A DNA stretch of 64,000 nucleotides from Phaeobacter sp. QD34_24 (GTDB taxonomy: Bacteria > Pseudomonadota > Alphaproteobacteria > Rhodobacterales > Rhodobacteraceae). Location: the NCBI RefSeq assembly GCF_028890115.1, contig NZ_JARCJD010000008.1, forward strand, positions 102,116-166,115, in the 5' to 3' direction. Of this stretch, positions 52,898 through 60,700 are shown in pieces (the first letter of the stretch is position 1; each line of letters begins with the position of its first letter). A program made the translations under genes and the position numbers. The notes below the pieces were generated by a model. That model ran no database searches. It saw only the letters and a list, made by a program, of their open reading frames with translations, and was not told where the DNA came from.

Positions 52898-53875
52898 TCA
52901 GGCGAGTTTGTCCAGCGCGCGGGAGAACATGGCCGGATCCACGTTGCCGCCCGTGGCCACGGCGATCACCGCGTCGCCTTCGATCTCATCCCCATGAAAC
53001 AGCGCCGCCGCAAGGGCCGCGGCACCGCCTGGCTCCACCACGATCTTCAGTCGCAGGAAGGCCAGCGCCATGGCCTGCAGGGCTTCGTCCTCGGTGATGA
53101 TAATGCCGGGGCCGCAAAGGCGGGACAGGATCGGGAAGGTGATCTCCCCTGGCGCGGGGGTCAGGATCGCATCGCAGATCGACCCGGAGGTGGCAGGATT
53201 GCTTTCGATTTGCCCACTGGCCAGCGACCGGGCCACATCATCAAAGCCTTCGGGTTCGGCAGGGCGCACTCGCAGACCCGGCGCGCGGGCCTCCAGCGCC
53301 AGGGCGACCCCGCCGGTGAGGCCGCCGCCACCGCAACAGACCAACACATCGCCCGAGGTGACGCCCTCTGCGGCGGCCTGCTCGGCGATCTCAAGCCCGA
53401 CCGTGCCCTGACCGGCGATCACCTGAGGCTCATCATAGGGTTTGATCAACGTTAGGCTGCGCGTCTGGGCGTAGTGGGTGCCGATCTCTTCGCGGCTTTC
53501 GCCGCCGACCCGATCATAAAGGACCACCTCGGCCCCCAGCGCGCGGGTATTGTCGATCTTCAGCTGCGGCGCATCGGCGGGCATGATGATCACCGCGGGT
53601 GCGCCATGGGCCTTTGCCGCCGCAGCGACGCCTTGGGCATGGTTGCCACTGGAATAGGCGATCACGCCGCGTTTGCGGGCTTCCTCCTCCATCGCCGACA
53701 GCGCCGCCCAGCCGCCGCGAAACTTGAAGGATCCGGTGTGTTGCAGGCACTCGGGCTTTACCAGCAGGCGACGTCCCGCGATCTCGTCCAGGAAGGGGGA
53801 GGACAGCAGCGGCGTCTTGCGGGCGTGGCCCTTCAGCCGCGCGGCGGCGGCTTCTATCATGGCAATGGAGGTCAT
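52898..53875 (-). CDS. PLP-dependent threonine/serine dehydratase family protein
   Basis: 325 residues, fold-type II. The PLP lysine is in HTGSFKFRGGWAAL and the phosphate loop in CCGGGGLTGGVALAL. No C-terminal ACT domain is present, so it is of the catabolic/biodegradative type; serine racemase or hydroxyaspartate dehydratase are alternatives. ATG overlaps the stop-start region of the next upstream-reading alpha/beta hydrolase gene by 4 bp at 53872-53875. Confidence 0.85.
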   Translation of the reverse strand: MTSIAMIEAAAARLKGHARKTPLLSSPFLDEIAGRRLLVKPECLQHTGSFKFRGGWAALSAMEEEARKRGVIAYSSGNHAQGVAAAAKAHGAPAVIIMPADAPQLKIDNTRALGAEVVLYDRVGGESREEIGTHYAQTRSLTLIKPYDEPQVIAGQGTVGLEIAEQAAAEGVTSGDVLVCCGGGGLTGGVALALEARAPGLRVRPAEPEGFDDVARSLASGQIESNPATSGSICDAILTPAPGEITFPILSRLCGPGIIITEDEALQAMALAFLRLKIVVEPGGAAALAAALFHGDEIEGDAVIAVATGGNVDPAMFSRALDKLA

Positions 53876-54708
53876 GAAATCTGGTCCAATAGGGAATGAA
53901 TAAGGGTGAGGGCAGCGGGTTCATCGAGAAAGGGCACATGGCCGCGATTGTCCAGCTCCACCGCCTTCAATGACGGCAGGCGGCGCTGCATCTCGAGATA
54001 GGTCGCATGGCTCAGCACGTCCGAGTTCGCGCCCCGGATCACCCCGCAGGGCAACCCGTCCAGCGCCATGAACAGCGGCCATAGATCGGGGAGCGGGCCC
54101 GCCTGGGCTTGCGCCAGCAGCGCATCGCGCAGGTGGGGGTCATAGCGCAAGGAAAGGCCATCCGGCGTTTCGTCGTAAAAGACCGCTACATCTTCGCGCC
54201 AGCGGGCGGGCGGCACATCGGGAAAGGCGGGTGCCATCAGGGCGGCCAGCGTTTCGGCGGCCTTGTCGTGCGTCTTGGCGGCGGGGCGGCGGCCGACGTA
54301 TTCCATGATGCGGGCAATGCCATCCTGCGGGATCTCGGGCCCGACATCGTTCAGCACCACGGCCAATAGGCGGTCCTTGGCGGTGGCGGCCAGCACCATG
54401 GCCACCATCCCGCCGCGCGAGGTGCCGAGGATCGCCGCCTGTTCCAGGCTCAGGTGATCCATCAGCTCGGTCACATCCTGCGCTTCGCGCATGACGTTGT
54501 AATTGGCGATGTCCGGGTCATGCTCCGACCGCCCGCGACCGCGCGCATCCAGCGTGATCATCCGGTAACGCGCGGCATGAGGCGCGAAATAGCGAAAATC
54601 CTGCCCGTCGCGGGTGAGGCCGGGCAGGCAGACCAGAGGCAGGGCACCCGCCTGCCCGGTATCGGTGAAGTGGAGCGACAGCCCGTCTGAGGTTTTGAAG
54701 TGCGGCAT
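53872..54708 (-). CDS. Alpha/beta hydrolase
   Basis: 278 residues. VCLPGLTRDGQDF, DARGRGRSEHDPDIANYN, the elbow GTSRGG and DNRGHVPFLDEP (catalytic His) show an intact alpha/beta hydrolase. The substrate is unknown. It is coupled by a 4-bp overlap to the dehydratase gene that follows, and a dehalogenase-like gene precedes it by 33 bp; the three may form a small degradative operon. Confidence 0.83.
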   Translation of the reverse strand: MPHFKTSDGLSLHFTDTGQAGALPLVCLPGLTRDGQDFRYFAPHAARYRMITLDARGRGRSEHDPDIANYNVMREAQDVTELMDHLSLEQAAILGTSRGGMVAMVLAATAKDRLLAVVLNDVGPEIPQDGIARIMEYVGRRPAAKTHDKAAETLAALMAPAFPDVPPARWREDVAVFYDETPDGLSLRYDPHLRDALLAQAQAGPLPDLWPLFMALDGLPCGVIRGANSDVLSHATYLEMQRRLPSLKAVELDNRGHVPFLDEPAALTLIHSLLDQIS

Positions 54709-54741
54709 CTGTGTGACGTGCTCCTTTGGAGGCGCGGAAGA

Positions 54742-55428
54742 TCAGCCCTTGGCGATGTCCGGGATCGTGGTCAGGTCGCTGAGGACATGTTTCGGGGTCC
54801 AGGGCAGGCGGTCCATCGGCTCGCCCACGCGGTTGACCCAGGCGGTCTCGAACCCGTATCCCGTGGCCGCTGCGGCATCCCAGCCGTTGGAGGAGACAAA
54901 CAGCACCTCGGAAGGCGCACAGGAAAACCGTTTGCCGACCAGATCGTAGACGCTGGAGTGGGGTTTGAAGACGCCGACGCTTTCGACCGACAGCACGTCG
55001 TCCAGAACCGCGCCCACCCCGGCCGATTGCACGCAGCCCTCCAGCATGCCGGGCGATCCGTTGGAGAGGATCGCGGTGTTGAAACCGGCCTCTTTCAGCT
55101 GGGTGAGCATCTGGGGCACCTCGGGATAAGCCTGAAGCTCCCAGTAGAGCGCCAGGAGGCGTTCGCGCAGGGGGGCATCTCCGGCAAGGCCCACGGCCTC
55201 CAGCGCCCAGTCCAGACCGTTTTGCGTCACTTCCCAGAAATCCGTATGGGCGCCTGTTATGGCCCGTAGCCAGGTGTATTGCAGCTGCTTCAGGCGCCAG
55301 TGGTTGGCCAGTTCGGCCCATTTGTCGGCAAGCTGCGGGAAGTCGGGTTCGCTTGCCGCCTGGCGCGCGGCAGCGGCGACATCGAATAGGGTGCCATAGG
55401 CATCGAATACACAGGTTGTGATGGGCAT
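54742..55428 (-). CDS. Haloacid dehalogenase type II, L-2-haloacid type
   Basis: 228 residues, HAD superfamily. The nucleophile motif FDAYGTLFD is at residue 8. The substrate arginine lies in LKQLQYTWLRAITG. SNGSPGML, KPHSSVYDLV and SSNGWDAAAATGYG supply the Ser, Lys, Asn and Asp residues of true (S)-2-haloacid dehalogenases. That set, rather than a phosphatase set, supports hydrolytic dehalogenation of 2-haloalkanoates. It starts a minus-strand group with an alpha/beta hydrolase and a dehydratase. Confidence 0.88.
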   Translation of the reverse strand: MPITTCVFDAYGTLFDVAAAARQAASEPDFPQLADKWAELANHWRLKQLQYTWLRAITGAHTDFWEVTQNGLDWALEAVGLAGDAPLRERLLALYWELQAYPEVPQMLTQLKEAGFNTAILSNGSPGMLEGCVQSAGVGAVLDDVLSVESVGVFKPHSSVYDLVGKRFSCAPSEVLFVSSNGWDAAAATGYGFETAWVNRVGEPMDRLPWTPKHVLSDLTTIPDIAKG

Positions 55429-55580
55429 TGGGTCCTCCGTTGCGGCAACACTGTCACAGGAAGAAGCCGGAGAGAAAGTGCGAACTTGTATGGGTCACAA
55501 TCATGTCAGCGATGTGCAGGAGCTGTCATGGAGTGGCGTAACAGCTACGAGGAGGGCTGTGACCTGCGGGTTTACATCAC

Positions 55581-55604
55581 GGGCTGAGCCTGTAGGCTCG
55601 GCCC
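55581..55604 (+). promoter_or_regulatory. Stem-loop upstream of the FKBP gene
   Basis: GGGCTGAGCC (55581-55590) pairs with GGCTCGGCCC (55595-55604) around a TGTA loop, 10 bp with one G-T pair, 30 bp before the FKBP ATG. It lies in the 5' region of that gene (gap 55429-55634) and could act as an RNA stability or attenuation element. No long T run follows, so it is not an obvious terminator. Confidence 0.4.
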
Positions 55605-55634
55605 CTTCACAAGCAAGCAGGAACTGGAGGTCTC

Positions 55635-56063
55635 ATGACCGAGGTAAAGAACGGCGATACCGTGCGCATCCACTACACGGGCAGATTGACGGATGGCACC
55701 GTCTTCGACAGCTCGGACGGGCGCGATCCGCTGGAATTCACGGTGGGCGCCGGTCATGTGATTGCCGGGATGGATGCCGGGTTGCCGGGCATGGTGGCTG
55801 GCGACAAGAAGGTGCTGGAGATCGCTTGCGAGGACGCCTATGGCCCCTCCAACCCGGACGCGCGCCAGGCGATCCCGCGGGAGGGTATCCCCGATGACAT
55901 TCCGCTGGAGCCGGGCACCCAGCTGCAGATGCAGACGCCGGAAGGGCAGATCCTGCCGGTAACGGTAGTCGAAGCGGATGAGGCGACGGTGACGCTGGAT
56001 GCCAACCATCCCCTGGCAGGCCAGGATCTGATTTTCGATATCGAGTTGGTGTCGATCAACTGA
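55635..56063 (+). CDS. SlyD-like FKBP-type peptidyl-prolyl cis-trans isomerase
   Basis: 142 residues. The FKBP half-domain VRIHYTGRLTDGTVFDSSDGRDPLEFTVGAGHVIAGMDAGLPGM is followed by the chaperone insert (residues about 70-125, with YGPSNPDARQAIPREGIP) and a C-terminal strand ending NHPLAGQDLIFDIELVSI. This is the SlyD/FkpB layout. There is no histidine-rich metal-binding tail. It acts as a cytoplasmic folding helper. A stem-loop lies 30 bp upstream and a long repeat-filled gap downstream. Confidence 0.9.
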   Translation: MTEVKNGDTVRIHYTGRLTDGTVFDSSDGRDPLEFTVGAGHVIAGMDAGLPGMVAGDKKVLEIACEDAYGPSNPDARQAIPREGIPDDIPLEPGTQLQMQTPEGQILPVTVVEADEATVTLDANHPLAGQDLIFDIELVSIN

Positions 56064-56079
56064 CCGATCAGCAAATAAT

Positions 56080-56157
56080 GGCGGGCGTGCTCCCGTCCGA
56101 AACGGCCGGATCAAAGATCCATCCATTTCCGTTGGGCATGGCGCCGCTGCGCGGCAC
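56080..56157 (+). repeat. Intergenic three-hairpin repeat, copy C1
   Basis: Starts 17 bp after the FKBP stop. GGCGGGCGTGCTCCCGTCC is hairpin 1, GGATC-AAA-GATCC (56108-56120) hairpin 2, then CGTTGGGC (56130-56137) and a GCGCCGC-TGC-GCGGC stem as hairpin 3. It opens a 408-bp gene-free stretch (56064-56471) that also holds the second cloverleaf and a reversed copy, C2; I see no gene in that stretch. Confidence 0.7.
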
Positions 56158-56235
56158 AGGTGCCCGCTGAGAGGCACCAAAGGGGCGATATGCCCCTTCG
56201 GCGCCACTAGAAGTGTGTTTCCTGCCAAGACCGCC

Positions 56236-56281
56236 TCAAGGGCAAGCCGCACCTTTGGTGCGGCGGCTGCGCCGCCCTTGA
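56236..56281. repeat. Cloverleaf repeat element, copy 2
   Basis: Outer stem TCAAGGG (56236-56242) with CCCTTGA (56275-56281). Inner hairpin I is CCGCACC-TTT-GGTGCGG (56247-56263); hairpin II is CGGC-TGC-GCCG (56264-56274). Flanks CCGCC and CCCGG match copy 1 (8021-8065). Both inner stems differ from copy 1 while staying fully paired. Confidence 0.7.
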
Positions 56282-56314
56282 CCCGGTTTTGGCAATCCCA
56301 ATCTTGGCCAGTGG

Positions 56315-56390
56315 GGCAGCGCGCAGGGCGCGCTGCCGGGCCCAACGGGAGCGGATCCATCTCTGATGGTTTCGCGACGGGCGGGAGGGG
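56315..56390 (-). repeat. Intergenic three-hairpin repeat, copy C2 (reversed)
   Basis: Read on the minus strand it gives CTCCCGCCCGTC, a CCATC-AGA-GATGG hairpin, CGTTGGGC, then a perfect 10-bp stem GGCAGCGCGC-CCT-GCGCGCTGCC (plus-strand 56315-56337). The order and conserved blocks match copies A, B, C1 and D; the 5' arm of hairpin 1 is missing. With C1 it brackets the cloverleaf in inverted orientation. Confidence 0.65.
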
Positions 56391-56471
56391 CTGCTTCGGT
56401 TTCCTACTTGCATCGCAGGGAAACTGTGGTTTCTCTGGCTCCGGGGTTTGGGGTCAGGGAGGGAAGGCAAG

Positions 56472-57536
56472 GTGGCTGTGGATCTGGTTGACAGACTGGG
56501 GCTGGAGGTTCCGATCTTTCAGGCGCCGATGGCGGGGGTCAGTTCTCCGGCCATGGCGGCAAGCGTCAGCACTGCAGGCGGTTTGGGTGCTTTGGGGGTT
56601 GGTGCCTCCGGCGTGGAACAGGCCCGCAACATGATCCGTCAGACGCGTGCGCTGACGGACCGTCCTTACAACGTCAATCTCTTCTGCCATCGTCCCGCCC
56701 GGCCGGATCCGGTGCGCGAAGCGGCCTGGCTGCAGGCGCTGTCGCCGCTCTTTGCGCGTTTCAATGCGGTGCCCCCTGCGGATCTGGGTGAGATCTATAC
56801 CAGCTTTGTCGTGGATGGTGCGATGCAGCAGATGCTGCTGGAGGAGTGCCCCGCGGTTGTCAGTTTCCACTTCGGTCTGCCTGCCCGCACGGTGATCGCG
56901 GATTTGAAAGAGGCCGGGATTTTCCTGATGGCGACGGCGACGTCCGTGGCGGAAGGGCGCGCCATTCAGGATGCAGGCATCGATGCGGTGGTGGCACAGG
57001 GCTGGGAGGCGGGCGGCCATCGTGGCCTCTTTGACCCTGAGGCAGAAGATGCGCGGCTTGGGGCCTATGAGCTGACAGAGGCCTTGCTGGCCGAACTGGA
57101 CCTGCCGGTTGTCACCGCAGGTGGGCTGATGGAGGGGGCAGATATTGCCAGGGCGCTGCGTCTTGGGGCTGCGGCGGCGCAGCTTGGAACCGCCTTCATC
57201 GACAGTGACGAAAGCCTGGCAGATGCGGGTTATCGCGCGGCCCTGCAGTCAAAGGCGGCAGAGGAAACCACGATGACGGCTGCCATCTCCGGTCGGCCCG
57301 CGCGCTGCCTGGCCAACGGGTTCACGGCCTGGGCGGCAGAGCGCGGGGCGAGCGAGATCCCCGACTATCCGATCGCCTATGATGCGGGAAAGGCCTTGAA
57401 TGCTGCCGCCAAATCCGCTGGGGTGTCTGAATTCGGCGCTCAATGGGCAGGTCAGGGCGCTCCGCGTGCGCGATCCGGTTCGGCAGGGCAGATCATGCAG
57501 ATGCTCAGAGCCGAGTTACAGGCGGCCATGGCCTAG
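56472..57536 (+). CDS. Nitronate monooxygenase family protein (2-nitropropane dioxygenase type)
   Basis: 354 residues from GTG 56472, which follows GGAGGGAAGG; TTG 56448 and GTG 56478 are alternatives. FMN barrel protein: FQAPMAGVSSPAMAASVSTAGGLGALGVG at the N-terminus, then AQGWEAGGHRG with the class I catalytic histidine, PVVTAGGLMEGADIARALRLGAAAAQLGTAF for FMN phosphate. It oxidises propionate 3-nitronate or other alkyl nitronates. A small membrane-protein gene follows 50 bp downstream on the same strand. Confidence 0.87.
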   Translation: MAVDLVDRLGLEVPIFQAPMAGVSSPAMAASVSTAGGLGALGVGASGVEQARNMIRQTRALTDRPYNVNLFCHRPARPDPVREAAWLQALSPLFARFNAVPPADLGEIYTSFVVDGAMQQMLLEECPAVVSFHFGLPARTVIADLKEAGIFLMATATSVAEGRAIQDAGIDAVVAQGWEAGGHRGLFDPEAEDARLGAYELTEALLAELDLPVVTAGGLMEGADIARALRLGAAAAQLGTAFIDSDESLADAGYRAALQSKAAEETTMTAAISGRPARCLANGFTAWAAERGASEIPDYPIAYDAGKALNAAAKSAGVSEFGAQWAGQGAPRARSGSAGQIMQMLRAELQAAMA

Positions 57537-57586
57537 GCCTGCAACGCCTGCGGGGGCAATCCGCGCGATGGGGAGGAGATGACGAC

Positions 57587-58216
57587 ATGAGCACGCGAAT
57601 GGACGATCTTCTGGCGCGCATGCGCACCCTTCAGGATGAGCTGGAACAGGAAATCGCCGAGAAACGCGCAGCCTTCCAGTACCGGCTGGAAAACGGTCGC
57701 ATCGTCTGGGAGGAAGAGGCCCGTCGTCGCCATCGCGAACTGCGGGTGCGCTGGTTGCGGTTTCTGGCCTACACCCGCCCCATGGTGCTGCTGACGGCGC
57801 CGGTGATCTACAGCCTGATCCTGCCCTTCGCGCTGCTGCATCTATTCGTGACCCTCTACCAGGCGGTGTGTTTCCCGGTCTATGGCATCCCGAAGGTGCC
57901 ACAGGGCGACTACATCCGGCTGGATCGCCACCACCTGGCCTATCTCAACTGGGTACAGAAGCTGAACTGTGTCTACTGCGGCTATTGCAACGGGGTCATT
58001 GCCTGGGTGCGCGAGGTCGCCAGCCGGACAGAGGCCTATTGGTGCCCGATCAAACATGCGGCGCGGGTCGAAGGCGCGCATGCGCGTTATGCCGAGTTCT
58101 CCGAATTCGGAGATGGCGAGAGGTTCGAGGCGAGCCTTGCCCGCTCTCGCCGACAGGTGCAGGAACAGGAACAGGATCAGGATACGACAGCGGATACGGG
58201 GCAGGGTCAGGCTTGA
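57587..58216 (+). CDS. Uncharacterised membrane protein with a C-x2-C-x2-C motif
   Basis: 209 residues from the ATG at 57587 (GGGAGGAG upstream). The N-terminal 45 residues are a charged coiled-coil-like helix (LLARMRTLQDELEQEIAEKR). Two membrane helices follow (about residues 62-100: MVLLTAPVIYSLILPFALLHLFVTLY). After them LNCVYCGYCNGVIAWVREVASRTEAYWCPIKH has four cysteines and a terminal histidine, suggesting a metal or Fe-S site at the membrane face. The tail is rich in Gln, Glu and Asp. I do not recognise a named family or function. It may be co-transcribed with the nitronate monooxygenase gene. Confidence 0.7.
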   Translation: MSTRMDDLLARMRTLQDELEQEIAEKRAAFQYRLENGRIVWEEEARRRHRELRVRWLRFLAYTRPMVLLTAPVIYSLILPFALLHLFVTLYQAVCFPVYGIPKVPQGDYIRLDRHHLAYLNWVQKLNCVYCGYCNGVIAWVREVASRTEAYWCPIKHAARVEGAHARYAEFSEFGDGERFEASLARSRRQVQEQEQDQDTTADTGQGQA

Positions 58217-58244
58217 TCTGACGATTGAGCGCCGCAAAAGAAAA

Positions 58245-58275
58245 GGGCGCCCTGCTGAGGCGCCCATAATCCTGC
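58245..58275 (-). terminator. Rho-independent terminator of fabB-fabI
   Basis: Stem GGGCGCC (58245-58251) and GGCGCCC (58259-58265) with a 7-nt loop. On the minus strand the stem is followed by TTTTCTTTT, the expected form for a terminator, 29 bp after the fabI stop. On the plus strand it lies 28 bp past the membrane-protein stop and may slow that transcript too. Confidence 0.75.
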
Positions 58276-58293
58276 TCGTCTGGCACTGCAGCC

Positions 58294-59085
58294 CTAGAGG
58301 TTTTCCTGCTGCGGCATGCCCAAGACATGGAAGCCGCCATCAACGCGGATGATTTCACCGGTGGTATAGGCGCCTGCATCCGAGGCCAGGTAGACAGCCG
58401 TGCCGCCCACTGCCTCGAGCGTTGCGTTTGATCGCATCGGGGCGTTCTGCTCGGTGTGCTTGTAGGTCTTGCGCGCCCCGCCAATGGCCGCGCCTGCCAG
58501 CGTCTTCATCGGGCCGGGAGAGATCGCGTTGACACGGATGCCATCGGGGCCAAGGTCATCGGCGAGATAGCGCGTCGCGCTTTCCAGTGCGGCCTTGGCG
58601 ACGCCCATGACGTTGTAGTTCGGCGTCACCCGGTTGGAGCCGCCATAGGTCAGCGTCAGCAGGGTGCCGCCGCTTTCCTTCATCATCGGATAGGCGCGGC
58701 GCGCCACCTCGATGAAGGAATAGGCCGAGATATCCAGCGAGTTCTTGAAGTTCGCGCGGCTGGTATTGATGAAGCGCCCGGTCAGCTCGGATTTGTCGGA
58801 ATAGGCAATCGCGTGGACCAGGAAGTCGATCGTCGGCCAGCGTGCGCCCAGCTGTTCGAAAGCCGCATCGAGCGAGGCATCGTCGGTCACATCCACATCG
58901 ACCATGAAATCGCTGCCGACGCTGGCCGCCAGCGGTTCCAGCCGCTTGCCGAATGCCTCACCCTGGTAGGTGAAGGCCAGCTCGGCGCCCGCATCGGCCA
59001 TCGCCTTGGCAATGCCCCAGGCGATGGAGCGTTCATTGGCAACGCCCATGATCAGGCCCCGTTTGCCGGTCAATTGTCCTGACAT
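58294..59085 (-). CDS. fabI: Enoyl-[acyl-carrier-protein] reductase (NADH), FabI
   Basis: 263 residues, short-chain dehydrogenase fold. GLIMGVANERSIAWGIAKAMADAGAELAFTYQGE is the FabI-specific NAD site, and the catalytic pair is in YNVMGVAKAALE (Tyr-x6-Lys). It performs the last reduction of each fatty-acid elongation cycle and is the triclosan target. It follows fabB by 7 bp in a two-gene operon, with a clear terminator behind it. Confidence 0.95.
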   Translation of the reverse strand: MSGQLTGKRGLIMGVANERSIAWGIAKAMADAGAELAFTYQGEAFGKRLEPLAASVGSDFMVDVDVTDDASLDAAFEQLGARWPTIDFLVHAIAYSDKSELTGRFINTSRANFKNSLDISAYSFIEVARRAYPMMKESGGTLLTLTYGGSNRVTPNYNVMGVAKAALESATRYLADDLGPDGIRVNAISPGPMKTLAGAAIGGARKTYKHTEQNAPMRSNATLEAVGGTAVYLASDAGAYTTGEIIRVDGGFHVLGMPQQENL

Positions 59086-59092
59086 GGTGCGC

Positions 59093-60322
59093 TTATCCCT
59101 TGTACTTGCTCAGGACCATGGAGCCATTGGTGCCCCCAAAGCCAAAGCTGTTTGTCATCACACTGTCCAGCCCTGCATTTTCGACGCAAGCGGTGGCAAC
59201 CTCGCTGGGGTCGATCCCCTCGGCAAGAGTTTCGACGTTGATCGAGGGGGTGATGAAATCATTGTCCAGCATCAACAGGCAGAAGATCGCCTCCAGCGCG
59301 CCGGCAGCGCCCTGCGCGTGGCCGGTCATCGACTTGGTCGAGGAGATCGGCGGCACGTTGCCTGCGCCAAAGACGCGGCGGGCGGCTTCGACCTCTCCCA
59401 CATCACCAACGGGCGTCGAGGTGCCGTGGGCGTTGATATAGGAGACTTTGCGCCCCTCGGGCAGGGTCGACAGCGCCAGGCGCATGGCGCGTTCGCCGCC
59501 TTCGCCACTCGGGGCGACCATGTCATGCCCGTCGGATGTGGCGGCGAAACCCGTCACCTCGGCATAGATCTTGGCGCCGCGTGCCAGCGCGTGATCGAGA
59601 TCCTCCAGCACCACGATGCCGCCGCCGCCGGAAATCACAAAACCGTCGCGGTTCTGGTCAAAGGCGCGGGAGGCCTTTTCAGGGGTGTCGTTGTACTTCG
59701 AGGACATGGCGCCCATGGCGTCGAACAGGCAGGAGAGGGTCCAGTCCAGTTCCTCGCCGCCGCCTGCGAACATCACGTCCTGCTTGCCCATCATGATCTG
59801 CTCGGCCGCGTTGCCAATGCAATGCAGCGAGGTGGAGCAGGCCGAGGTGATCGAATAGTTGATCCCCTTGATCTTGAAGGCGGTGGCAAGGTTCGCCGAA
59901 ATCGTCGAGGACATGCATTTCGGCACCGCAAAGGGCCCGATCCGCTTGGTTGCGCCGGTTTTCAGCACGGTCTGATGTGCCGTCAGCATGGCCGAGGTCG
60001 AGGGGCCGCCAGAACCAGCCACCAGACCGGTGCGCTCGTTGACGATCTGATCCTCGGTGAGGCCCGCATCGGCGATGGCCTGGCTCATGGCGATATGGGC
60101 ATAGGCTGCACCAGGCCCCATGAACCGCAGGGTGCGCTTGTCGACGTGTTCGGCGACATCGATCTTCAGCGTGCCGGCCACCTGGCTGCGAAAGCCGTGC
60201 TCGGCCATCTCGGGGCTGGCGACGATGCCGGATTTTCCGGCTTTGAGCGAGGCAAGAACCTCTTCGGCAGTGTTGCCGATCGAGGAGACGATCCCCAGAC
60301 CGGTGACGACAACGCGACGCAT
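59093..60322 (-). CDS. fabB: 3-oxoacyl-[acyl-carrier-protein] synthase I, FabB
   Basis: 409 residues, thiolase fold. The active-site cysteine is in ITSACSTSLHCIG, and the two histidines are in INAHGTSTPVGD and SKSMTGHAQGAAGALEA. FabB elongates acyl-ACPs and is essential for unsaturated fatty acids. In many alphaproteobacteria fabA directly precedes fabB; here a promoter-like region and a chemoreceptor gene occupy that place. GGGAG lies 7 nt before the ATG. Confidence 0.94.
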   Translation of the reverse strand: MRRVVVTGLGIVSSIGNTAEEVLASLKAGKSGIVASPEMAEHGFRSQVAGTLKIDVAEHVDKRTLRFMGPGAAYAHIAMSQAIADAGLTEDQIVNERTGLVAGSGGPSTSAMLTAHQTVLKTGATKRIGPFAVPKCMSSTISANLATAFKIKGINYSITSACSTSLHCIGNAAEQIMMGKQDVMFAGGGEELDWTLSCLFDAMGAMSSKYNDTPEKASRAFDQNRDGFVISGGGGIVVLEDLDHALARGAKIYAEVTGFAATSDGHDMVAPSGEGGERAMRLALSTLPEGRKVSYINAHGTSTPVGDVGEVEAARRVFGAGNVPPISSTKSMTGHAQGAAGALEAIFCLLMLDNDFITPSINVETLAEGIDPSEVATACVENAGLDSVMTNSFGFGGTNGSMVLSKYKG

Positions 60323-60336
60323 AGATGCACTCCCTT

Positions 60337-60388
60337 GATACCTTGTGCCTTACTAGGCTGTGCAGGGCATGGGTGCAAGATGGGTTGG
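60337..60388 (-). promoter_or_regulatory. fabB promoter within a 52-bp direct repeat (R1)
   Basis: On the minus strand TTGCAC (plus 60373-60378) and TAGTAA (plus 60350-60355) are spaced 17 bp, a good sigma-70-type promoter 28 bp upstream of the fabB ATG. The whole 52-bp segment recurs at 62941-62992 with about 40 of 52 bases the same and no gaps. The remainder of the 378-bp gap up to 60700 is AT-richer and holds the chemoreceptor upstream region without a clear promoter. Confidence 0.55.
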
Positions 60389-60700
60389 CTTGGGGCAAAG
60401 GCTGCCGTGGCGCGAGAATCAGTGAATACGGCCTCGCCCTGGATGCGAACCGGGTAACAGCCGCGGGGTGGGTGCAGTCGCCGCCAATCGCGCAGGGCGG
60501 GAAAATTACTCTATCTTTATGCGGGAATTGCGTAGGCTTTATGATTTCGCCGAATAAATGGGCGCGCCGGGCGATATTGACTTAATATTGTGCATAACCC
60601 GCTGAACTCTCTGCCATAAACGCTTCTTCAATCCGGCCATTTTACCCTTCTCAACAACGCAAGTCCGCTCTGCAATCGAAATGGATAAAGGGATTGAGTG

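Noticed and set aside
58140..58216. QEQEQDQD-type tail as a sequence repeat
   Set aside because: It is a short acidic/Gln-rich C-terminus, not a tandem repeat at the DNA level of meaningful length.
60577..60605. TTGACT as -35 box of the chemoreceptor gene
   Set aside because: No acceptable -10 hexamer lies 16-18 bp downstream; a flagellar sigma-type GCCGAATAA further upstream also lacks a matching -35 part.
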